Source: Dyella sp. RRB7 (GTDB lineage Bacteria; Pseudomonadota; Gammaproteobacteria; Xanthomonadales; Rhodanobacteraceae). From it: 64,000 bases of DNA. Below the pieces are notes generated by a model. That model had not been told where the DNA came from. It made no database searches and saw only the letters and a program-made list of their open reading frames with translations. Made by a program: the position numbers and the translations under genes. Location of the stretch: NCBI RefSeq assembly GCF_022761115.1, contig NZ_JAKWJS010000001.1:434001-498000 (forward strand). Reading direction: 5' to 3'. Positions 1 through 9,187 of this stretch are shown piece after piece (within the stretch, counting starts at the first letter, position 1; every line of letters starts with the position of its first letter).

Positions 1-437
1 ACTATGGACTGAGCGACAGTCGCTACCACCTGCTGCTCGGCTTGCGCATGTCCAGCGTGCTGGACAACAACAACACCGCGTTCAAGAACGCCTTCGAGGC
101 ACAGGGTTTCCTGGGCGGCTTCCTCAACCTTTCCGGCTATGCCGAGCGCTCGCTGTATGGCAACCAGACGGCGCTGGCGCGTGCCGTGCTGTATCGCCGC
201 ACGGGCCAGATGGATGCGCTGTTCTCCACGCCCATCTATATCGGCGCCAGCCTGGAGGCAGGCAACACCTGGCATGACAGGAGCGATGTCCGGTTCGACT
301 CGCTGATATATGCCAGCAGCCTGTTCCTGGGCATCCAGACACCATTGGGGCCCCTCTTCCTCGGCTACGGCTATGCCCAGGGCGGACACAATTCGGTCTA
401 CCTGACCTTCGGCTCGCTGCTGCGGCCGGCCCAATGA
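1..437 (+). CDS. Patatin-like phospholipase/surface antigen, C-terminal part (5' truncated)
   Basis: The reading frame is open from the window edge (codons in phase with base 3) to a TGA at 435-437, so only the last ~145 residues are present. They read as outer-membrane beta-barrel strands with alternating hydrophobic and aromatic residues, and end in a glycine-rich stretch (GLYFGxGxAxGGxxSVYLTFG type) near the C-terminus. This resembles the D15/BamA-like barrel that follows a patatin domain in PlpD-type autotransported phospholipases (known family architecture). The patatin domain itself would lie upstream of the window, so the assignment rests on the barrel alone. It could instead be another Omp85-fold protein. 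Confidence 0.6.
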   Translation, partial: YGLSDSRYHLLLGLRMSSVLDNNNTAFKNAFEAQGFLGGFLNLSGYAERSLYGNQTALARAVLYRRTGQMDALFSTPIYIGASLEAGNTWHDRSDVRFDSLIYASSLFLGIQTPLGPLFLGYGYAQGGHNSVYLTFGSLLRPAQ

Positions 438-542
438 GCCCACGCCGTTGCAACACCGGCCATCGCGCAACCTCCACTCTTGCCAACGCACAATGCCCCT
501 CGCCCGTTAGCAGGGCTGGACTTTCCATCCGGAGCCAATGCC

Positions 543-1127
543 ATGAAACCAGTGCGTCTGTTTCTCATCGCCGCCAGTCTGGTACTGGCGGCATGCGCGA
601 CCAATGTGAGCATCACCAACCAGTGGAAGGATCCGTCCTGGCCGGGTCCGCCCGCATCGAACGTGGTGGTGGTGGGCATCTCCCGCAGCGACACCATACG
701 GCATGTGTTCGAGGACACCTTCTCGCAACAGCTGCAAGCCGCCGGCATCCAGGCCGCGCCCAGCTATACCCAGATACCGCCCGGCAATGCAGGCGCGGTG
801 GGCTTGCGCGACCTGGTCAAGGCAAGCGGTGCAACCGCCGTACTGGTAACGCGCGTGGAGCGGGTCGAGCAGAAGATCAGCGTCTCGCCCGGCGGCCCGA
901 TGTATGGCGGCTTCTACGGCTGGTATGGCGGCGCCTGGGCGGCAACGCCTGACGTGACGCAATACGACGTGGTCACGCTGGAAACCAGCGTGTGGGATCC
1001 GCGTTCGGAAAAACTGGTCTGGACGGTGACCACCCAGGCCGTGGCCAGGAAGAATATTCCCAAGGCCACGATGGAGCTGGCGCAAACGCTGATTCCCAAG
1101 CTGAAGGCTGACGGCATCCTGCGCTAA
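543..1127 (+). CDS. Predicted lipoprotein of unknown function
   Basis: A 194-residue protein with a lipoprotein signal peptide: Lys3/Arg5, a hydrophobic stretch and a lipobox LAAC with the lipidated Cys at residue 18. The ATG at 543 is chosen because GGAG lies at 531-534, 8 nt upstream; the frame is open further 5' (to 480), but that extension has no signal peptide. The mature part contains a VVVVGIS strand, an Ala/Val-rich centre (ATAVLVTRVERVE) and a Gly/Tyr/Trp loop (GGFYGWYGG). The fold recalls DUF4136-type periplasmic lipoproteins, but I cannot confirm that family. It is probably an independent gene, ending just before a hairpin repeat and a convergent gene. Confidence 0.75.
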   Translation: MKPVRLFLIAASLVLAACATNVSITNQWKDPSWPGPPASNVVVVGISRSDTIRHVFEDTFSQQLQAAGIQAAPSYTQIPPGNAGAVGLRDLVKASGATAVLVTRVERVEQKISVSPGGPMYGGFYGWYGGAWAATPDVTQYDVVTLETSVWDPRSEKLVWTVTTQAVARKNIPKATMELAQTLIPKLKADGILR

Positions 1128-1141
1128 ACGAATTCGCTGCT

Positions 1142-1177
1142 GGCTCGTCATCCCGGCGAAAGCCGGGACGACGAGCC
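1142..1177. repeat. REP-like hairpin between convergent genes
   Basis: GGCTCGTC and GACGAGCC form the outer arms and TCCCGGC/GCCGGGA the inner arms around a GAAA loop. It sits between the lipoprotein stop (1127) and the end of the opposite-strand gene (1205), so it may act as a bidirectional terminator. A related hairpin with the same outer-arm core (GCTCGTC/GACGAGC) lies at 9747-9782, which suggests a dispersed repeat family. Confidence 0.6.
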
Positions 1178-1204
1178 AAGGCATGCATCGCGGGTTCTAG
1201 CTGC

Positions 1205-3643
1205 TCAATGGTGGAACCCGCCGCCACCCGCGCTTCGCTCACCACCACCAAACCGTCCCCCACCCATCGAGGGACGAAAGCCGCCCATCTCGCCATGGAA
1301 ACGGTTGTCGTAAGTGCCGCGGTCAAACTGCGGCCGCGCCGGCACGGGGCGCTGCTCGAACGCCGCGCCATCGGCACCGCGGCTGCGGGCCAGGCGATCA
1401 CGATCGGTATCGTTGCTGTCCGGTCCCGCGATGCGGTTAAGGCCGCCCCGGGGATCGACCCTCTGCCAGCCCTGATCCCGGTCGTACTGGTAGACGTTAC
1501 CGTCCTTGCCGGCATAGACATGATCGTTGGCGTCGATCGCGCCCCGTTGGGTGACCTCACCCGTGGCCCGGTCGTAATGCATGTAGCCGGGGCCACCCGC
1601 CGCAGCGCCCGTACCCTGCGCATGGAAGGCGCCGGCCACGCCCGCCTGGCCGCTCACCCGCCCGGTCTGCGGGTTGTAGCGAATACCGCCGGCCTGCGCC
1701 GTGGTGGTGCCCGCGTCGGCATGGGTGTTGCGACCGGCATAGCCCACACCGCGACCACCGGTGGCGCCGTTGAAGTAGCCGCCACGGCCCGCGTGTCCAT
1801 GGTCGCCCGTCCACGGGTCGGCCCAGGCGACGTTACGCCCGGCCACCACGCTGTTACCCCAGCGGCCATAGATGTTCACCCTCGCAATGGCGCCGCCCCA
1901 ATAGCCCGGGTAGTGGCCACCCCAGTAACGCCATGGCCCCCACCACGGGCCGTACCACGCCGATGCCCATTCCCAGCCCCAGTCGAAGCCAAAGCTCCAG
2001 CCCGCCCATGGGGTCCAGCCGAAGGCCACGCCAAAACCGTAGGTGGCCGGGCAGCCGTACCAGGCGTCGCCCACCCACGAATCGCACGGATAACCGGTGC
2101 CGTACACCACCACGCCATCGCTGGCGACGGTGCCGTAATAGCCCGGCGTGTAACCGACATACACCTGGTCGTCGCCATGGCCGTAAACGTAGACATAGGT
2201 GACGTAGTGCAACGGCGAGCTGGGCGGAATCGAATAGATCACCGCCGGCACGTCGAGCGCCACCGTCCACGGCCCTGTCGCGCTGGCAGCGGCAAACCAC
2301 ACGCCGTTCTGCACCGCGTAGTACGCATCCGGACTCACGCGGATCACCGGCACGGCGGTATTCCACGCATACGCCAGCGAGGTGCCTTCGATAGGCCTGA
2401 ATTGCGGCGCGCCGTCATAACTGAGATGCAACTCGGCGGTACGGCTGTTCACCACCGCGGTCTGCGGAATGCTGTTGGCGATCAGCGACTCGCGCGCTTC
2501 GGGCGTTCCCGGAATGGAAGCGAGCACCGCGCTCTTGGGGCTATCGGAGGGGATGTTGGCGAAATCATCCGGAAGATCCTTGCCCGCCACGTAGTGCCAC
2601 GGTCCGTGGGTGGATTCGGCGCTGAACCAGCGGCCCGAAATCAGCACGTACCAGGCATTGCCCTGCGCCTGGTCGACAAATACATCGGAAGCGGTGTTGG
2701 TGACGTACGCCAGCTGGGTGCCGGGGATCGGCTCGAACTGCGGGTCGCCGTCCACCATGATCAGTTCCGATGGCTGCGTGCGCACCACGATATCGGGCAG
2801 CTTGCCGGCTGCGAACACCTGCTTGAGCGCGTCGGAGGGATCGTCCAGCGTATCGACCAGGTTCGCCTGCTCCGCCGCCTGCCCCGCCTGCATGACCCCG
2901 GCGGGTGCGGCCTTGATGGCCGTCCATGGTCCATCCAGCGTCGTCGCCTGCAGCCAGTGGCTGGCCACCAGCAGGTAATACTGCCCGTCCTGCTGCAGGA
3001 TCAGCGAACGCGTATTGACGATGCGGCTGACGCCAGCCACGCCGGTAGGCTTCAGTGCGGGCTTGCCGTCGATCAACACCAGCAACGCGGGATTGAACGA
3101 GAAGATGATCTGCGGCGGATCGTTGTGCACCGCCACGCTCTTTACCTGCGTCTCTTCGCGGCTGATCGCCAGCGAGGCTTCGAGCGTATCGAGGTTGGCC
3201 ACCTGCTGGCCGCGCGCGACGATGCCCTTGAGCACGTCCAGGTAATGGGCCTGGTGCGCCGCATCCGTGGGAAAGGACACCTTGTCCACCGTGATGTTGG
3301 ACAGCGTCACCTCACGCAACGCCTTGTTGGTATCGGTGCGCGCGGAGAACCACATCACGCCGTACACCATCACGTCATGCGGCTTGCCGTCGCTGCCGAC
3401 CTGCTCGCCGGTTTTCACCCCGACCGCCAGCCGTCCCTTGAGCTGATTGCCCGCCCAGCTGTTGAGCTGCGGATGGTGCAATACCAGATGCAGGCCATCG
3501 ACATCGAAGCTGTGTGGCCAGGGCCGATAGTCGGCCGTGCCGTGGTTGTCCGCTGCTGTCGATGCCTGGTCCTGCGCGAGCGTAGGGACCGTCATCAGCA
3601 GGCCGAACGAAAGGATCAAACCGAGCCAACGAGTCGCAAGCAT
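1205..3643 (-). CDS. Secreted repeat protein with aromatic/Gly-rich tail, function unknown
   Basis: A protein of 812 residues from the ATG at 3643. That start is chosen because it opens directly on a Sec signal peptide (MLATRWLGLILSFGLLMTVP, then TLAQ); the frame stays open further upstream without one. The mature protein has three copies of a ~55-residue module, at about residues 185-240, 293-350 and 405-460. The consensus is DGxPxFxPIxGTxLxYVxNT, then WYxLxxGxWFxAxSxxGPW. Residues ~480-590 are extremely rich in Tyr, Trp and Gly (GWEWASAWYGPWWGPW). The C-terminus is Gly-rich and ends GGGFHH. The modules recall proteins sometimes labelled carbohydrate-binding family V/XII, but no catalytic site is visible. 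It is probably an exported surface or matrix protein; that role is inference. Confidence 0.7.
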   Translation of the reverse strand: MLATRWLGLILSFGLLMTVPTLAQDQASTAADNHGTADYRPWPHSFDVDGLHLVLHHPQLNSWAGNQLKGRLAVGVKTGEQVGSDGKPHDVMVYGVMWFSARTDTNKALREVTLSNITVDKVSFPTDAAHQAHYLDVLKGIVARGQQVANLDTLEASLAISREETQVKSVAVHNDPPQIIFSFNPALLVLIDGKPALKPTGVAGVSRIVNTRSLILQQDGQYYLLVASHWLQATTLDGPWTAIKAAPAGVMQAGQAAEQANLVDTLDDPSDALKQVFAAGKLPDIVVRTQPSELIMVDGDPQFEPIPGTQLAYVTNTASDVFVDQAQGNAWYVLISGRWFSAESTHGPWHYVAGKDLPDDFANIPSDSPKSAVLASIPGTPEARESLIANSIPQTAVVNSRTAELHLSYDGAPQFRPIEGTSLAYAWNTAVPVIRVSPDAYYAVQNGVWFAAASATGPWTVALDVPAVIYSIPPSSPLHYVTYVYVYGHGDDQVYVGYTPGYYGTVASDGVVVYGTGYPCDSWVGDAWYGCPATYGFGVAFGWTPWAGWSFGFDWGWEWASAWYGPWWGPWRYWGGHYPGYWGGAIARVNIYGRWGNSVVAGRNVAWADPWTGDHGHAGRGGYFNGATGGRGVGYAGRNTHADAGTTTAQAGGIRYNPQTGRVSGQAGVAGAFHAQGTGAAAGGPGYMHYDRATGEVTQRGAIDANDHVYAGKDGNVYQYDRDQGWQRVDPRGGLNRIAGPDSNDTDRDRLARSRGADGAAFEQRPVPARPQFDRGTYDNRFHGEMGGFRPSMGGGRFGGGERSAGGGGFHH

Positions 3644-3758
3644 GGGCCACCCCACCGCGTCAGGCAGTTGTGATGTCCTAGGGTACACGCGTCGCCTGGC
3701 GAATCGGCGTGATCCTGGCAGGCCGCGACCATGGAAGCCGGCCCGGTTTGCAGGTCGG

Positions 3759-5675
3759 TCAGTGGAACTGGTCGCTTGCCGGCACCCACGTACTGCCGGC
3801 ATGCGCGGGCACCGCCGGCATCACCGTGGGGTCCGCCCGGCAGCCCGGCGGCAAGGGTCCACCCGCGACACGCGCAGCAGCGCATTCCGCACTGTTGTCG
3901 AGCTTGATGGTGGCCACCGTCGGCGCAGCCGTGCCGGAGGGTGCGGGAGGCGCCAGCGGTTTGGTCGGCGCCAGCTTCATCCGCTGGTACACCACGTCAT
4001 CCACCGGCTTGGGCGGCGGATTGCCATCGCCGCACCCGAGCAGGGCCATCGGGAACAGCGGCATCACCACGCATTCCACGCGCACGCCGCGCGGCAGGTT
4101 GAAGGTATGCCGCAACGTGGTCTTCTCTACCGCATGGCGCAGCGCGGTGTCGATCGAGCTTTCGCCTTCCGGCGTCCAGTCCTTTTCGAAACGCGTGGCC
4201 TGGTAGCCGATGTTCGGCGTGCCGTGCGACATGATCTCGGTATTGCCGTGCGGCTTGAGCTGCACATAGGTCCCCGTCACGCCGCCCGGGGATTCACCCT
4301 GCCCCTGGCTGCCCTGGCCGCTACCCTGCCCGGCGGGCAAGGACAGGTTGAGGCCGTTCCTGCCGGCGACGGCGGATGACTGGTTCACCCCGTTGGGCTG
4401 GCCAGGATTGCCGCTGTCGCTGCCCTGCGGCGTGGCGTTGGGTGCACTGCTGACAGCTTGCTCGCCGCCGGTGGGCGCGGCCTCGCTGCTGGCGGTGTTC
4501 TGCCGGGCGCTGGCGGCGCTTTGCGCCTGGGCGGCGTTCGAAGGTGCCACCGCACTGGCCTGGGTGGGCGAGGCGACCGAAGGCTGCTCGGTGGAGATCT
4601 GCGGGCGCTCCACCGTGGGCTGCTTGTCCAGCGCGATCGCGGCCGGCGCCACGGTTTCCAGGCGCGGTGCCTGCGGGCGCTCCATGCTCGGCTGTGGTTG
4701 GGGCGGCAGCGGCACCGCTTCCAGTTCCGGCTCGGCCACGCGAATGGCCGGCGACTGTACCTGCGGCTGCTCACGCGGCACCACCACCGATACCGTGCTG
4801 GGCTGCGGTTGCAGATTGACCGTTGGCGCGGCCTGCGCTGGCAGCGGCACGGCCGGCATCTCCGCTTCCGGCGGTGCGGCCGGCTCTTCCGGGCGCGCTA
4901 CCTGCGCGATGCTCGGATGCGTGTCGGCTGGCACAGCCTTCTCCATCGCCATGGTCGGTACGGCCACCACCGGCGCCGACTGCGGCGGCACCGCGGGTAT
5001 CGCCAGTGATGCCGGCGGCGGCAGTGGCTGGGTGCCTTCCAACTGCGGCTTGCGCACCGGCTCGGGCTGGAACCTGGGCGGTACCGGCTTGGACACCGGC
5101 GGTGTTTCCAGCGCCACCTGCGGCGGCTCGGGCGCGGTGGGCACCGGCTGCAATTGCTGGGTGGGTGCTGGCTTGGGCAAGCTCACCGGTGGCAATGGTG
5201 CAGCGGTGATCTGCGGCTTGGGCGCGGTCGGCTTGGGCGCATTGGCGATGACCGGCGTTTCCAGCGCAGGCACGGGAATCGGCGTCAGTTCGCTGTTGGT
5301 GCGCGTGGACGAGGTGCTCTGCCTGGCCGTATGCGGCGCGTTGGTGGCATTGCCACGATGCACGGGTCCGACCTGCTTGGGCGGCGTACCCCGAACCGGC
5401 GGTGGCGGGGGCGGCTCTTCCTGCTTCTTGTCGATCAGCCGGACGACCAGCGGCGTGCTCGATTCATTGGACTCTTCCATCTCGTACGCCGGCCCGAGGA
5501 TGGCGCCGAACAGAAACACCAGATGCACCAGCAGCGCGCCGACCAGCCCCACGATGCGCAACCAGCGATCGCGCGGCCGCTCCGCCCGGCGGCGGCGATA
5601 GACGAAGGCGCTCTCCGCCGCCGACTTTGGCGATGGAAGCGTCACTGTCAGCCGGCCCGCGGATTCCTTGTCCAT
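3759..5675 (-). CDS. TonB-N-terminus-like proline-rich membrane protein
   Basis: A protein of 638 residues with one N-terminal transmembrane segment (about 40-62) after a basic cytoplasmic stretch. A short segment ending VVRLIDKK and six prolines follow, then a long Pro/Ala/Gln-rich region to about residue 330. This is the layout of TonB energy transducers, but the C-terminus is not a recognisable TonB domain. The last ~150 residues instead contain HGTPNIGYQATRFEKDW, SSIDTALRHAVEKTT, HTF and GVRVECVV motifs, a GCGDGNPPP segment and two late Cys. The same C-terminal motifs occur in the next gene upstream (5742-6863), so the two are tandem paralogues. The protein probably anchors in the inner membrane and spans the periplasm; its partner is unknown. 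Confidence 0.7.
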   Translation of the reverse strand: MDKESAGRLTVTLPSPKSAAESAFVYRRRRAERPRDRWLRIVGLVGALLVHLVFLFGAILGPAYEMEESNESSTPLVVRLIDKKQEEPPPPPPVRGTPPKQVGPVHRGNATNAPHTARQSTSSTRTNSELTPIPVPALETPVIANAPKPTAPKPQITAAPLPPVSLPKPAPTQQLQPVPTAPEPPQVALETPPVSKPVPPRFQPEPVRKPQLEGTQPLPPPASLAIPAVPPQSAPVVAVPTMAMEKAVPADTHPSIAQVARPEEPAAPPEAEMPAVPLPAQAAPTVNLQPQPSTVSVVVPREQPQVQSPAIRVAEPELEAVPLPPQPQPSMERPQAPRLETVAPAAIALDKQPTVERPQISTEQPSVASPTQASAVAPSNAAQAQSAASARQNTASSEAAPTGGEQAVSSAPNATPQGSDSGNPGQPNGVNQSSAVAGRNGLNLSLPAGQGSGQGSQGQGESPGGVTGTYVQLKPHGNTEIMSHGTPNIGYQATRFEKDWTPEGESSIDTALRHAVEKTTLRHTFNLPRGVRVECVVMPLFPMALLGCGDGNPPPKPVDDVVYQRMKLAPTKPLAPPAPSGTAAPTVATIKLDNSAECAAARVAGGPLPPGCRADPTVMPAVPAHAGSTWVPASDQFH

Positions 5676-5741
5676 GACGACAAGTGTAGCGGGCGATGCC
5701 GCCGGCCTGAGAAGTCCTTGGGTGGCGAATGACAGGGCAGC

Positions 5742-6863
5742 TCAGTGGCCGCCCGCATCACCCTGGTGATTCGCCCGCTCGCGCATTTCGGCGTCCACCG
5801 AACGGGTCGGCGTATCGATCGGGCAGCCATACGGCAATGGCTTGTCGGCGCGATAGATGGCGATGCACTCGTCCACGCTGGGCGCGGGCGGCGACGGCGT
5901 ACCCGGCGCCAGCGAACTGGCCGGCGCCATGCTCAGGCGCATGTCACCGTCCTTCGACGGCGGTTGCGGCGGCGGATCACCACCGCAACCGCCGGAGAGC
6001 GCCGCCAACGAAACCGAGCAATGAATGCGCACACCCGGCGCGATATGGAAGGTGTGTTCGGCGGTGGTGCTGTCCACTGCCTTCTTGAGCGCGTCATCGA
6101 CGCTGCTGCCGCCGCTCTTGTGCCAGTCCTTGTCGAAACGCGTCGGCTTGTAGGTGATGGGGCTGCCGTGCTGCATCAGCTTCGCATCGTCCTGCGGCAT
6201 CCGCTGCACATAGCCGGGCTCCGGTGCGGGTGGCGCCGTGCTGGCCACTGCAGGCAGCACCGGCTGGCCCGCGGCATCGTAGAGCTGCGGCGCGGGCGCC
6301 GGTTCGGGCGCGGGCGTCGCGGCCGGCAGGGTCACGGTCATCGCGTTCTTGGCGGGCGCCTCATGGACGACCGGTGGCGGCTTGGCCACCACCGCGGGAA
6401 CCGGCGGCGCGGGCGGCAGCACAGGTGCCGCTGGCGGCATCGCGGCGACCGGCACCGCCACGTGCGGAGCGGGAATCAGCCGTACCTGCAGGGCGCCCTC
6501 GCGCTTGCGCTCCGGCTCGGGCGGATAACGCCACTGCATTTCGTGCCAGGTCAGCAGCGCGAACAGCCCGTGCAGCCCCAGCACCACGCCCAGCACCCAC
6601 CATCGACGCCGCCGGTCGGGCGGCGCCTTGCGCCAGCGCAGCTGGTGCAGCAGCGCGCGGGTGGGACCGTCGAGGGGCGCCAACCCGCGCGCGTCGGGCC
6701 CGGGTGGCGTCCAGCGATGATGTTCGACTTGCTCGGTACGCTCGATGACGAGTCCCTTCTTAGGTTCAGGGGAAAAGCCGCAGGATCGGCATCCTTGCCG
6801 ACCGCACAACGGGGGAGACTCCTGCAGACAAGCGAGATGGGCACCCGGTTCCCGCCACCGCAC
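5742..6863 (-). CDS. TonB-N-terminus-like proline-rich protein, paralogue of neighbour
   Basis: About 373 residues if read from the ATG at 6863. The start is uncertain: the first ~60 residues look non-protein-like, no other in-frame ATG precedes the membrane segment, and a TTG at 6683 is the best alternative, without a clear ribosome site. There is a basic stretch and one transmembrane segment (about 88-106), then QVRLIPAP and a Pro/Ala-rich linker. The C-terminal domain has YKPTRFDKDW, GGSSVDDALKKAVDSTT, HTF, GVRIHCSV and GCGGDPPP motifs. It shares these in order with the protein encoded downstream at 3759-5675, 66 bp away, so the two are probably co-transcribed duplicates that diverged mainly in linker length. 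Confidence 0.65.
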   Translation of the reverse strand: MRWREPGAHLACLQESPPLCGRQGCRSCGFSPEPKKGLVIERTEQVEHHRWTPPGPDARGLAPLDGPTRALLHQLRWRKAPPDRRRRWWVLGVVLGLHGLFALLTWHEMQWRYPPEPERKREGALQVRLIPAPHVAVPVAAMPPAAPVLPPAPPVPAVVAKPPPVVHEAPAKNAMTVTLPAATPAPEPAPAPQLYDAAGQPVLPAVASTAPPAPEPGYVQRMPQDDAKLMQHGSPITYKPTRFDKDWHKSGGSSVDDALKKAVDSTTAEHTFHIAPGVRIHCSVSLAALSGGCGGDPPPQPPSKDGDMRLSMAPASSLAPGTPSPPAPSVDECIAIYRADKPLPYGCPIDTPTRSVDAEMRERANHQGDAGGH

Positions 6864-7061
6864 TGCAGCTTGACCCCGGGGGACATTGGCGAAAGTCTAT
6901 GCGAACGGCCTCCCCGGCCGTATCCGCCATGACCGCCCCCGCGTCCTGAACGCCTGGACGACCATGACGGCCCGCCATCGTCAGCCGCCAGCGCGGCTTC
7001 GTGCGGCGCCGCAGGTCATCGTCGGCACGATTCCGCGCCTCGCAAAGAGGAGGGTCGCATC

Positions 7062-9101
7062 GTGTCGTACAACACGGAAAACATCCGCAACATCGCGCTC
7101 GCCGGACACGCCGGTGCGGGCAAGACCACGCTGTTCGAAGCGCTGCTGCACGCCGGCGGCGTGATCCAGGCCCAGGGTTCGGTAGAGCGCGGCACCACGC
7201 AGTCCGACACGGACAGCCAGGAAAAGGCCCGCGGCCACTCCATCGACACGGCCATTGCCAGCGTTCCCTTCGGCGGCTGCCATATCAACCTCATCGACAC
7301 CGCCGGCTACGCGGATTTCCGTGGCCCCACGCTCTCGGCCTTCGCCGCGGTGGAAACCGTGGCGGTGGTGGTCAACGCCACCAACGGCATCGAATACGGC
7401 ACGCGCCGCATGATGGAACGCGCCGGCGAGCGGCGCCTCGCGCGCATCCTGGTCATCAACAAGATCGACTTCGAAGGCGCCCGGCTCGGCGCGCTGGTCG
7501 ATGCGCTGCGCGAGGAATTCGGCAGCCAGTGCCTGCCGGTGAACCTGCCCGCGCAAAGCGGCAAGCTGGTGCGCGATTGCTTCTTCCACAACGAGGGCGC
7601 CACCGATTTCTCGTCACTGGCCGATGCGCACCAGCGCATCGTCGACCAGGTGGTGGAGATCAACGAATCGGTGATGGGCCATTACCTGGACTCGGGCGAA
7701 GGCGACCTCAGTCCGCAGGAACTCCACGATGCCTTCGAGCAATGCCTGCGCGAAGGCCACCTGGTGCCGATCTGTTTTGTCAGCGCGCGCACCGGCGTGG
7801 GCATCAAGGAATTCCTCGAACTCGCCGAGCGCTTGCTGCCCAATCCCGCCGAGGGCAATGCGCCGCCTTTCCTCAATGGCGACAACGAGCACATCACCGT
7901 CAATCCCGACCCCACCCAGCACGTCATCGCCGACGTGTTCAAGATCGTCAACGACCCTTTCGTGGGCAAGCTGGGCATATTCCGCGTCTGGCAAGGCACC
8001 CTTCGCCGCGAAACCCAGCTGTTCATCGACGACAACAAAAAGGCCTTCAAGGTTGGCCATCTGTTTCGCCTGCGCGGCAAGACGCACGAGGAAATCGACC
8101 AGGCCATTCCCGGCGATATCGCCGCGATCGCCAAGATCGAGGAAATCCACTTCGATGCGGTGCTGCACGACTCGCATGACGAGGACCGCATCCATCTCGC
8201 GCCGATGCCCTTGCCGCAACCCATGTTCGGCCTGGCGCTGGAGCCCAAGCACAAAGGGCAGGAACAAAAACTTTCGCAGGCACTGTGCCGGCTGGCGGAA
8301 GAAGACCCGTGCTTTCGCGTAGAGCACCACAAGGAGCTCAACGAAACCGTGGTGCGCGGCCTGTCGGACCTGCACCTGAAGATCATGCTCGAGCGCATGA
8401 AGGAGCGCTATGGCGTGGAGGTGACCACGCACCCGCCACGCATCGCCTATCGCGAAACCATCGCCGGCCACGCCGAAGGCCATCATCGCCACAAAAAGCA
8501 GACCGGTGGCGCCGGCCAGTTCGGCGAGGTGTTCCTGCGCGTGGAACCACTCGATCGCGGCGCGGGCTTTGAATTCGTCGACGCGGTGAAAGGCGGCGTG
8601 ATCCCCGGCCAGTTCCTGCCGGCCATCGAGAAAGGCGTGCGCCAGGCCCTGGAAAGCGGTGCCATCGCCGGCTACCCCATCCAGGACCTGCGCGTCACCG
8701 TCTACGACGGCAAGTACCACCCGGTGGATTCCAAGGAAGTCGCCTTCATCAGCGCCGGCAAGAAAGCGTTTCTGGATGCCGTGGGCAAGGCGCGGCCGAT
8801 CGTGCTCGAACCCATTGTGGACGTGGAAGTGGCCATTCCCGAGGCCAGCGTGGGCGACGTTACCGGCGGCCTTGCCGGCAAGCGCGCACGCATCATGGGT
8901 ACCGACTCGCTGCGCGGCGGCGAGCTGGTGATCAAGGCACAAGCCCCGCTGGCCGAACTCACCGACTACCCCACCGAACTCAAGGCCATGACCGGCGGCC
9001 GCGGACGCTTCAGCCTGGACCTGAGCCACTACGAACCGGTACCCCCGCCGGTGCAAAAACAGCTGGCCGAGGCGTGGAAGCCCCACGTGGAAGAAGACTG
9101 A
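7062..9101 (+). CDS. Elongation factor G-like GTPase (EF-G2 type)
   Basis: A 679-residue translational GTPase starting at GTG 7062, with AGAGGAGG ending about 9 nt upstream. The P-loop is GHAGAGKTT (15-23), switch II is DTAGYADF (79-86), and the base-specificity motif is NKID (about 135-138). EF-G domains II-V follow, with the expected RGLSDLHLKIMLERMKERYGV-like region of domain III and GxGRxxFSLDLSHYEPVP at the end. Two departures from canonical EF-G are visible: switch II has Tyr83 where the catalytic His of PGH sits, and switch I reads RGHS rather than RGIT. Both fit the EF-G-like paralogue family (FusA2/EF-G2) rather than the housekeeping fusA. Its exact role in translation is not established; it may act in ribosome recycling or under stress. 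Confidence 0.88.
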   Translation: MSYNTENIRNIALAGHAGAGKTTLFEALLHAGGVIQAQGSVERGTTQSDTDSQEKARGHSIDTAIASVPFGGCHINLIDTAGYADFRGPTLSAFAAVETVAVVVNATNGIEYGTRRMMERAGERRLARILVINKIDFEGARLGALVDALREEFGSQCLPVNLPAQSGKLVRDCFFHNEGATDFSSLADAHQRIVDQVVEINESVMGHYLDSGEGDLSPQELHDAFEQCLREGHLVPICFVSARTGVGIKEFLELAERLLPNPAEGNAPPFLNGDNEHITVNPDPTQHVIADVFKIVNDPFVGKLGIFRVWQGTLRRETQLFIDDNKKAFKVGHLFRLRGKTHEEIDQAIPGDIAAIAKIEEIHFDAVLHDSHDEDRIHLAPMPLPQPMFGLALEPKHKGQEQKLSQALCRLAEEDPCFRVEHHKELNETVVRGLSDLHLKIMLERMKERYGVEVTTHPPRIAYRETIAGHAEGHHRHKKQTGGAGQFGEVFLRVEPLDRGAGFEFVDAVKGGVIPGQFLPAIEKGVRQALESGAIAGYPIQDLRVTVYDGKYHPVDSKEVAFISAGKKAFLDAVGKARPIVLEPIVDVEVAIPEASVGDVTGGLAGKRARIMGTDSLRGGELVIKAQAPLAELTDYPTELKAMTGGRGRFSLDLSHYEPVPPPVQKQLAEAWKPHVEED

Positions 9102-9187
9102 TCCGTATCGCCACTCGACAGGCGCGGCATCGCCGCCCTGTCATGGCACAGAACACGCGCCGGCAACATCGGCGCTGGAGGCATGCG

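Noticed and set aside
1208-3673. Long plus-strand open frame, 821 codons, opposite the secreted repeat protein
   Set aside because: It is antisense to a gene with signal peptide and clear repeats; its Arg/His-rich translation has no motif.
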